Source: Eutypa lata
Lineage: Eukaryota; Ascomycota; Sordariomycetes; Xylariales; Diatrypaceae
Assembly: GCA_022661535.1 (NCBI GenBank)
Contig: JAKULF010000008.1
Span: 1,116,001-1,180,000 of the forward strand
Length of the DNA: 64,000 bases
Direction: 5' to 3'
Shown piece by piece: positions 55,806 through 64,000 of the stretch; positions within the stretch are counted from its first letter, which is position 1, and each line of letters begins with the position of its first letter. Both the position numbers and the translations under genes were made by a program. The notes under the pieces were generated by a model. The model searched no databases and was not told where the DNA came from. It worked only from the letters and a program-made list of their open reading frames with translations.

Positions 55806-57378
55806 GTCGGTTAGGGACATATGAAGTTTTCTTGAAGAAATGGGGGTTGTTTATAAATTTGCTATGGATAGTAGAAATTCTGGAATAACCTCGTATCCTT
55901 CATATACCCTTGGACCAGCTTATGACCACCGAATTTGAAATATATTCAAACAATAAATAATCAATTGCAGCTGTCTGCGTTGGGGTTCACACTGACAAAG
56001 ATTGCGTGATTTGTGAAATCTAACATAGACTACCTACATACAGGTTGGTGCAAAAAGGGTGCTCGCATTCCAACCTCGTCGGCAGAATTACTATCCATTG
56101 TATTACCTAGTTGATGAACCCTATCTGGTTGTGACAGATCAGCTTCAGTCATTCTAGTGAGGGAACATCTAAAAGTGATGCATTTTGACCCATCAACACC
56201 ACGCCGAAGTCCCTAACAAGGGCGCCCATGACTTCGATCTGTCGAAACCCATCGACATCTCACTCTCTTACAATATTTATGGAAGCCATACTGCTGGAAT
56301 CTTAGTGTTTTGTGTCATTGACCAGTCTCTTCCTTCAGTACTGCGTCTGCCACCGCGGAAATGTTCCTCACATAGGTGTATATGGCCGCTTTTAAGCACA
56401 TAATATACAACGTTTGCTTTGTTATGCAATGAGCCGACTTGGAAGTCTCCTTTAAGTTTAAAGTGGCACAAAGTCACCCGCCTACTCCTTATGCCAAGCC
56501 CGCAACCCTTGATTGTCTCACTGTCAATGCATGCAAGATCTCCAAGGACGACAGCTCCGCATCTCCCTATATTACCCCAATGCACCCACGATGGCCGCTG
56601 ACAACGATGACTATAATTGCTCACTATCTTCACCGCTTAGCCACCCGGATACTCTCATTGACAATTCACTAGGCATGTTACATGTGTAATTTCGACTTTT
56701 CAAGCGAGTTAGGCGAAAAGCTTCATCTCACTGCATTTCAGCTGTAGTGGCTATAGCCTGGACGCACTTTACCCCAACCAATCACACAGCAGCAAATTTC
56801 ATCGTACGTTGTAACTAGAAACAATCCCCATAAAACAATAAGCGGCGACCTCTTTTGGGCGTTACTAGGATACCTAAGCCCCAGGACAACTCGGTACAGC
56901 CGATTGGTACTACCTTATACTCCAGGAAAACTCTCCCAAGGCTATTCCTAAGTATGCCATCGGCATCTATACTCTCTTAACTGGACTATTGCTTGGCTTT
57001 ACTCGGGCTCCCCTCTTTGGTCGAAGGGGAAGGCTCTGAGTGGCAGGATTGGCTCACAAAGTCTCCATTTTGATGACTTGATTAATGACACCATGGGAGG
57101 GCCCCCTAGTATACGGACAATTGTATCAGTGAAAGCCACGAGATGATAATATGCTTCTCCAGGACATGCTATTGGGAAACCTTGGCAGCGCATTAATATA
57201 TAAAGCACCTTTGGCAATGGCAAAACTCCATCATGCTTCATATTTACCCTCATCAGCTCCAACAGCCTCTTATACTCACTCACAGCTTACCATCAACAAC
57301 TACAAACCTGCAACTTGCTTCAAAAACTTCAAACTTCAAAACCACTTACCCATCTTACCCCTTAAATTTCTCATCATC
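55806..57378. other. Intergenic region, no gene seen
   Basis: Open frames such as 56277-56633 (minus) and 56999-57283 (minus) lack motifs. Sequence at 57200-57378 is C/A-rich with many short CT tracts and leads into an ATG at 57379, so it is probably the leader of the next gene. Confidence 0.5.
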
Positions 57379-58413
57379 ATGTCCTTCGACGGCCTCGGAC
57401 TCGTCATTGACGGCGTGAGTGCCACAATCAGCATCGTCAGCTTCATCGCAAGCTTGTTCCCGAGCAGTTCCGACACCTACTCGGCTCTCCGCCTGGGCGT
57501 CGGTCTGAACGGCGGCGGGGGCGGCAATGTCCCGTTTGTCAACCTCTTCAACGCCAACTACGAATTCCTCGGGCGAAAAGATCCCCACAGCCGTCACTGC
57601 CAAAGTAACGGTTACGGCAGCACAACCTGCTTCGACCAGTACGACAAGGTCGGCGACGGCGAATTCGTCGACATCAAGGTAGACCAGAGCAGCAACCAAC
57701 AGCCCGTGTACATCGAGCTGGAGCAGGTGGCCGATGATGGCATCTGCCTGGCCTACATAACGCACACCTGGCCCGATGGCAACAAATACGGTTGGATCGG
57801 TGAGTGGGGAGCGTTCTGCGGCTCGGACTGGTACGAGTCCAACGTCATAGTTGACAGCCACGGCACGAAGACTAAGTGCATATGGCTCGACAGGGACCAC
57901 TCGGACGGCCAAGGGTTCCTGGGACTGCACGTGTACATGCCGGCTTTCAGCAAGGATTGGAGCAACGGAGGAAGCAAGCATCCGGCCCTGTGGTACTGCC
58001 AGAGGTCGGCCGTCATGATGGCCTACGACGATGTGAACGACTCCAGGCCGCGGAAGTTTGAGGAGGATAGGAGTTTGGCCGAGGAGTACGCATCCAATGC
58101 GCCCAACGGCACCAAAACAACCGGAAAGCGACAGGTGCGGAAGAGATCGACCGAAATGGCATCGGAACTGGTGGTGAGCCAACATGACGGGCATTCAGCT
58201 GTCGGACTTTGCTCGTCGGACACGAGTTTTGGGCCGGACTTCCTATCCATATATGAAGGGTCCTTCTGCGACATGGGAACGAAAACACTATGGCCATTGT
58301 GTGATGCCGAAACCGTTGACAAGTGCTTTGATGTCGAAACCAAGGTCCTGAAGAATGGGTCCGAGGGTGAAGATAGAAGTGGCGGCTATGGGAAAGTCAC
58401 TGAGTGGAATTAG
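57379..58413 (+). CDS. Unrecognised protein with N-terminal hydrophobic segment
   Basis: Single exon, 344 residues from the ATG at 57379. The frame is open further upstream to 57151, but that part reads like a leader. The first 30 residues are hydrophobic (GLGLVIDGVSATISIVSFIASLFP) and could be a signal anchor or buried helix. A Gly run (GVGLNGGGGGNVP) follows. The middle is rich in Trp, Cys and Asp with blocks such as CLAYITHTWPDG, GWIGEWGAFCGSDWYES and CIWLDRDHSDG, suggesting a compact, perhaps disulfide-bonded fold. After about residue 220 a basic linker (TGKRQVRKRS) looks like a dibasic processing or disordered site. The C-terminus has spaced Cys. Codon use is GC-rich and clearly coding. 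No family recognised. Confidence 0.75.
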   Translation: MSFDGLGLVIDGVSATISIVSFIASLFPSSSDTYSALRLGVGLNGGGGGNVPFVNLFNANYEFLGRKDPHSRHCQSNGYGSTTCFDQYDKVGDGEFVDIKVDQSSNQQPVYIELEQVADDGICLAYITHTWPDGNKYGWIGEWGAFCGSDWYESNVIVDSHGTKTKCIWLDRDHSDGQGFLGLHVYMPAFSKDWSNGGSKHPALWYCQRSAVMMAYDDVNDSRPRKFEEDRSLAEEYASNAPNGTKTTGKRQVRKRSTEMASELVVSQHDGHSAVGLCSSDTSFGPDFLSIYEGSFCDMGTKTLWPLCDAETVDKCFDVETKVLKNGSEGEDRSGGYGKVTEWN

Positions 58414-59574
58414 AAAAAAAACTGAGCAATCACCAGCATTAAGGGGTTAAGGGGTTTTTAAGACGGAATGTGGGTATACATATCATAGTGCATAAAAGTA
58501 ATTTCAGTGTGCTCAGACCACTTTCGCCTGGTTCTTTTTTTTCGTCTTTCTGGTTTTTTTTTTTTCTTTTTCTTTCTGCGTTTAATATATGTTTTCAGTA
58601 CCGCAACGCGGGTCCCCTTATACCGAGCTTACATATAAACTTAGTGAATAGGTAGCATACAAAGCAACAGTATGCAGCCTGATACCACCATATAATAGGC
58701 AAGCCCACCACCGGACCTTTCCGGTATATCTGCCGAGTCTGGATTATGATAAGTCTCCACTGGCTAAACCAGCGTGACGGCGTGACGGGACGAGCTTCCC
58801 CACCCTCGACCCTTCCCCTGCCTTCTGAGAATCCACATTAGGTATGTATTGCCTTTAGATGATTACATCTGGGCACCAGACTAAGAACGCCGAATGGTCT
58901 TGTATGGTTGATGTGTGCATATTAGGTACTCATTTATGACTATATGTGTCTACTTTTGTCTTCGATGACCTCGCTCTTAAATAGGCCGAAGCGTTGCATA
59001 TGTTATGGCTGAAGATATCAAGGCCTATACTTACGATTGGCTCAACCACCTATATCTCTCTCTACCTATTATGCCATCCACAGGCCTAGAACTACTCAAC
59101 TTGGCCGTATAAGCGTTCTGTCAACTGTAAATCCATCAATCATCTGATGTAAGGGCCGGACTAGCTACCAGTTTCTAACAATACAACCTCCATTAACCAG
59201 GGCGTGATCGTGTTCATTCCAGAAGCTAGCATTTAGCGCCATCGCATTTGGCTCCGTCTTCCCCCTTTCGTCCTAAATATCCGTTTCCGACGAACCAGGA
59301 GCGACATTAGGGGTGAGACCATGCAACCTCCACTAAATCTTGTCAATTCCGCCAATGAGGTTCAATTATTCTTACCTGCATTCTATATTTCCTTGATCTT
59401 TCCATTGAATTGATCTCCGGCAGGAGGGTCTTAAGCTATGCTCGAGACCCGTTGAACCTGTTCATATAAGATCTCCCATGAGATCTCAAGATGTCGATCA
59501 CCTGGTGTTCTAATCTGGTATTGATTGTCGCTCTCCCCTAATAGTCGGAAGTGATAAATCCTTGGCCAGACAAG
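58414..59574. other. Intergenic region with poly-pyrimidine tract
   Basis: A T-rich tract with few interruptions lies at 58535-58576. Otherwise no gene or element seen. The right part should hold the promoter of the PL4 gene. Confidence 0.5.
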
Positions 59575-61239
59575 ATGCTGCTCCAGGTTCTATTCTTGTC
59601 GATTCTGGCCTTCGCATCGTCTGCGTTGGCCGCATTCGGGTTTACCAAGTCCGGCAGCAATTATGTCATCGATGCCGGGTCTTCCAACGCTTTGGTATTC
59701 ACGGTCAACGGCGGAAGCTGCGATATAACGTCAATCAAGTACCGAGGAACGGAGCTTCAGGATAGTTCGCAAGGCACTCACCTCTCGTCTGGCCTTGGCT
59801 CGGCCACGGTGAGCGTCTCACAGGTTTCAGGTAAATGACATTCCTACAGAGATACTTCCGATAACCATTAATAATGAACTGCAGGGTCTTCCAACTACAT
59901 CAAGATTACTTGCACCACGTCAACACTCACCCATTATATGGTCGTCAAGGAAGGAGACAGCACAATCTACCTCGGGACCTACATCAGTGCTGAGCCTTCC
60001 GTCGGTGAGCTACGCTTCATCGCTCGCCTCAAGTCTTCGGTGTTGCCAAGCGAGTACCCATACGGCGCCGTGTCCACTACGTCAGGGAGCAGTTCAGCCG
60101 TCGAAGGGTCCGATGTTTACGTAGTCGGCGGCCAGACGCGATCCAAGTTCTATTCAAGCACCCGCTGGATCGACAGGGATGCCCAGTGTGTTTACGGCAG
60201 TGTCTCGGACGAGATCCACGCCTGCACATTGGTGTCAAACTTTGAATCATCATCGGGTGGACCTTTCTTCCGCGACATCGAGTCCAACAATGCAGGAGCA
60301 GCGACGAATCTCTACTGGTACATGAACAGCGGCCATGTTCAGACAGAGTCATTCCGCACGAATGTCTTGCACGGACCTTACATGTTATCATTCTCGCGAT
60401 CGGGCATTCCGAAGGCCAAAGATTATGATACCTCGTTCTTCTCGGAACTTAGCATCCAGGGGTACGTGGCTACATCAGGACGTGGATACGTCAAGGGAAC
60501 TGCTTCCGGAGTTTCCAGCAGCTACCAGATCGTAGTCCACTGGTATAACTCCGCAGCCCAGTATTGGACAATTGCATCTTCGAATGGTGCTTTCACGTCG
60601 CCCGCGATGAAGCCAGGCACCTATACGCAGGTCTTGTACCAGACCGAGTACAAGGTTGCCACTGTGACTGGTGTCACGGTTTCGGCAGGCTCGACGACAA
60701 CTAAGAACATCGCCAGCACGCAAGTATCCCACAACTCGCTGTGGAAGATCGGAGACTTCGACGGCCAACCTACCGGCTTCCTCAACGCAGACAAGTTCCT
60801 CCGAATGCACCCGTCGGACAGCCGCATGAGCAGCTGGGGGCCCGTGACGTACACGGTCGGCAGCTCCTCCGTCGGCCAGTTCCCCATGGCCGTCTACCAG
60901 TCGGTGAACAACCCCGTCACCATCAAGTTCACCCTGGGATCCGCTCCGGGCGCCGCGACCCTGCGCATTGCTACCACGCTATCGTTCGCCGGGTCTCGCC
61001 CCCAGGCTAAGGTGAACTCGTGGACGGCAACGGCTCCGGCTGCACCCACCAAGATTGACAGCCGCGGCGTCACTCGGGGTGCGTATCGTGGAAACGGGGA
61101 GGTTTACGACGTCAGCATCCCGTCTGGCACCCTTGTTTCTGGTTCCAACACTATTACCATCACCTCCATCTCGGGTAGCAGCGGTGATACGTATCTCAGC
61201 CCCAACTTCATCTTCGATGCGGTTGAGCTTTTCACTTGA
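59575..61239 (+). CDS. Secreted rhamnogalacturonan lyase (PL4)
   Basis: Two exons: 59575-59830 and 59885-61239; 536 residues, near the size of Aspergillus RglA. PL4 lyases cut the alpha-1,4 bond between rhamnose and galacturonic acid in the rhamnogalacturonan-I backbone of pectin by beta-elimination, outside the cell. Signal peptide [19 protein letters not shown] is followed directly by [16 protein letters not shown], the usual mature start. The three-domain layout is visible: a beta-sandwich catalytic domain (residues about 20-270, with [18 protein letters not shown] and STRWIDRD), a fibronectin-like part (about 275-355, [11 protein letters not shown]) and a C-terminal carbohydrate-binding-like domain ([15 protein letters not shown] to [12 protein letters not shown]). 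A start 24 bp upstream is not an ATG. Points to plant-tissue degradation. Confidence 0.93.
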
Positions 61240-62388
61240 ACTAGGGAAGCAGCAGGGGTAGCTTACTACCATAACTTTGTTTGCCAATGTGCATATACTA
61301 TAAATATTAGTTTCGTCTCATACTACGTCTCTCAAATGAATATAGCAGCAAGTAGCTATCTAAGATTGTGTACCATCCCTTCCTCCATTGATTGACTTGA
61401 TGCGCCGGGAGCCTACAACACTAACTACTACTCCTTAAAGTAGTAGTCTGCGCCAGGCGAAATATTCGCTAGAGCTGCTGTGCCGTGAACCGCAAAGTTA
61501 CTCAACTCTCTACTATAGTCTTGATTGTTCCAGCGCAAATTGGCAATGGAGGCGCATGCCTAAGCTTTCGCTAGACAGCTTATTTGGCGCCCTCCAGAGG
61601 TCAACACCGAATTCACAAGGTGGCGGCCGCGGATGGACGTGACCGCCCCAAGCTGATACGGGGTGATACTGCCCCTTGCAGCCCCCCAAAAGGGAGGCAT
61701 AGGTTACTCCCTAATTGTTTACACAACAATGCTGATCAGAGCTTAACGCGACGGCCCTGGTATGGTGCCTATATACTCTAGTATAAGTAAGTGACAGCCT
61801 AGTGATGCTCTTAACGTCTTCATTTTGGAGCATGGTGGCCGGTTTGCTTTTAAGATCTTTTGACCGTGATAGTACCTAGCCTCTAGGCTCATCCGTAGCC
61901 AATCGATTCTCGTTTATTTACTGGATCACGATCGTAATGTTTATGTGTTGAAAGCTAGGCCAGCTCCTGGGTGACCTAGGGCCGTTTTAATGTAGTAATC
62001 ATAACAGTCCTTAGCTCGATGTTCATGTAATACATGCCCATTAAAGGGGAACGATGACTGAAAAGGTACAAAAATGATAAAGTGGCGTGGGCCGCATATC
62101 GCGTCCAGTTAGAATCTTCGGTGAGCTAAACTAATTGAGAACTACTATTCGCTATATGCAAGATGATGTGTAAGTATCTAGTCGAATTGTCTTGGCCTAT
62201 CAAGCTGGATTTGCGCATTTGCGCAAACCCGATTAAGGCAGCAAGGCCTCCAAGGCTTCATGTGATCATAAACTTATGTATTAAAACATTGCCTTTCTCT
62301 TAGTGCCCTGCATATTTCAGTAATTACATGATCATTTCCTCTACACATTTAGTCATCATATCGTGTCTAAGTTAACCTTGCCAGCACG
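61240..62388. other. Intergenic region, no gene seen
   Basis: Holds the PL4 3' UTR and the promoter of the gene at 62389. Only short unsupported open frames. Confidence 0.5.
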
Positions 62389-64000
62389 ATGTCCGACCCG
62401 CTTGGATACAATGGCTACCATGCTCTGGATGCGACCAAACCGACTCAACAATTGCTTCATAGAGTCCCACACGCTAAATTAAGGAAGCGAACTATGGAAT
62501 TGAACATTCGTTCTTTCATGCGCGGGTCAGAAAATGTACCGCCTGCCAAGAAGACATACGTTAAGGAACCGAAACTTCCTCAGAAAACACACAAACTCGA
62601 GGGGAATCAAAGGGGAATCAAAGCCCAATCTACTGTGATTTCAAAACCAAAACGCGACAGAATTCAGCAGTTCAAACCAGCCACAAGTGCAACAAATAAG
62701 AGTGTGATTATGAGTACCCCCCGGGATCTTGTGTGCTTACTCCGCAAACACCAGCACGTTTTCGCTACTATCAGAAATTCACTTTGTCACCATCAGTACC
62801 CAAATGGACTTACGTGTCCAACAAATGACGGTGGTAAGGAAGGGCACAAGATCACGCCAGAACCGGATGATAATTTTTGGCTCCTGAATTCCGTGGCTCT
62901 CTTGGAGATAGACATGGAACAGCGGCTCATTGATGACACATTACGAATCATTCGTGAAGCTCTATACTTCAAGGGTACTGGTCTAACCGAAGGACAGCAT
63001 CCAGAAACTCCACCACCATTCTCAACCACAGGAGGCTTTGGAGGGCTTACATCAGGAGAAGTAGCGGATCCTACATCGAGTAGGAAGCGAAAAGGGAAAC
63101 AAGGGATCGATGATATGGAGCAAGATCAAGATACCGACTCTGAGGAGGAAGATAGACCACATAAATTAGCTAAGCAGGGGTCCTCAGGCAACCACCGCTT
63201 CGCTTGCCCCTACTTCAAGAGGAGCCCTGAGAAATACATGAACGACAGGACATGTGTAGGTCCAGGCTGGCTGACTGTCCACCGGGTAAAGTATGGCCAC
63301 ACTTCCCTGTGTTTACCTCAAGGATGCTAATGGTATACGAACACTAGGGAGCACGTATACCGTCGGCACAAGCTACCGAAGTTTCAGTGCAATCGATGCC
63401 GATGTAAATACCCTAACCTCACGAAGTTGGTGCATCATCAGCGGTCTAGCACACCATGTGTTCTCAGACAAAATGACGAGGAAGAGGGTATCAATATTGA
63501 GCAAGAAACGGAGCTACGCTTACGCAAAAGAGATGTTGGCAAGAAAACCGAGTCCGATAAGTGGCGAGAGATGTACAAGATACTATTTCCCGATGATGGT
63601 TCTAGAAATATGCCTAGCCCGTGTAAGTTTGATACAAAGCATCGGGGGAAGCTCCACGACTAATATCACGCGTGGATACAGATCATGAATTTACGGAAGT
63701 CACAGGCAAAGATGACATGATCACTATTCTGGCGCGTTACGATGAATACCTCCAACGGGAGCTTCCAGCCTGCGTCCAGCACGAACTCGAAAGAGAACTG
63801 GTTTCCGAGCTCAACATAACCCAGGAGATTGTTAAGGATAAATTGAGTGAGATCCTCAAGTCCTTACAGAGGAGATCTCTAAAGGAGTTCATCAGGTGCG
63901 AAGGCCTTGAAGATAGCGTCAGGTCCATAATGAACCAAGCCAAGGCTACCTCCCCGGAACAACCTAAATCAGAACCAAGCCATCCGGTCCAGCAGCCATG
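62389..64000 (+). CDS. Zinc-finger-like fungal protein (partial, runs off right edge)
   Basis: Three visible exons: 62389-63290, 63348-63622 and 63682 onward, still open at the window end; at least 500 residues. The intron at 63291-63347 splits a Cys/His region typical of fungal regulators next to HET and NLR loci. It reads FACPYFKRSPEKYMND, CVGPGWLTVHRVK, then after splicing EHVYRRHKLPKFQCNRC and LTKLVHHQRSSTPC. The spacing C-P-Y-F, H-R-V-K-E-H-x-x-R-R-H, C-x-x-C and H-H-Q-R suggests two degenerate C2H2-type fingers. The region after (WREMYKILFPDD) is also characteristic. The N-terminal 290 residues are polar with an acidic patch (DTDSEEEDRPHK). The third exon is helical and charged. Function unknown. 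Confidence 0.82.

Noticed and set aside
56277..56633. 118-codon minus-strand open frame
   Set aside because: Composition not typical of coding sequence here, with no recognisable domain.
57355..58194. 279-codon minus-strand open frame
   Set aside because: Antisense shadow of the GC-rich 344-residue gene; no splice signals, start context or family match.

Overview
The window looks like nuclear DNA of a filamentous ascomycete (Pezizomycotina, most probably a Sordariomycete). This rests on short GT-AG introns of about 50-110 nt, protein families typical of that group (Clr5-ankyrin, NACHT NLR with a nucleoside-phosphorylase-like head, GH71, PL4, BBE-type oxidoreductases), a Mediator Med13 gene and an ENP2 gene. 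Housekeeping genes are scattered among accessory, immunity-like and decayed-element DNA. I see no rRNA, tRNA or CRISPR.

Layout. 1-288: 5' end of a minus-strand gene running off the left edge. 1583-5420 (+): Clr5-ankyrin protein. 5881-8622 (-): secreted BBE-type FAD oxidoreductase (8 exons). 9985-14726 (-): large multi-exon gene joining a metallopeptidase-like HExxH region to a series of cytochrome-b5-like modules. 15490-17480 (-): decayed sequence with relics of an SF3-type helicase. 17667-18974 (+): methylthioadenosine phosphorylase. 19552-19788 (-): possible small Cys/His-rich protein. 20903-25702 (-): Mediator subunit 13. 26838-28799 (+): ENP2/NOL10. 29071-31037: two decayed genes, an AAA ATPase (+) and a piggyBac-type transposase (-). 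31590-32668 (-): PAQR/Izh membrane receptor.

33875-46856 is the most interesting part. A 276-residue gasdermin-like (HET-Q1/RCD-1-type) protein lies tail-to-tail, 87 bp apart, with a 930-residue subtilisin-like protease that has its Asp/His/Ser triad (HET-Q2-like). Next come a zinc-finger/ankyrin protein and a 1324-residue NLR (nucleoside-phosphorylase-like head, NACHT, ankyrin). Together these resemble a fungal regulated-cell-death or allorecognition island, with the protease as the likely activator of the gasdermin by C-terminal cleavage.

48130-64000: a GCIP/cyclin-D1-binding-type protein; a secreted GH71 alpha-1,3-glucanase; a long gene-poor stretch (51.3-54.5 kb); a possible Gfd2-like protein; an unrecognised 344-residue protein; a secreted PL4 rhamnogalacturonan lyase; and the 5' part of a zinc-finger-like gene running off the right edge.

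All exon boundaries were inferred by eye from splice-site consensus and reading-frame continuity. Where I give lengths, the exon sums were checked for phase.
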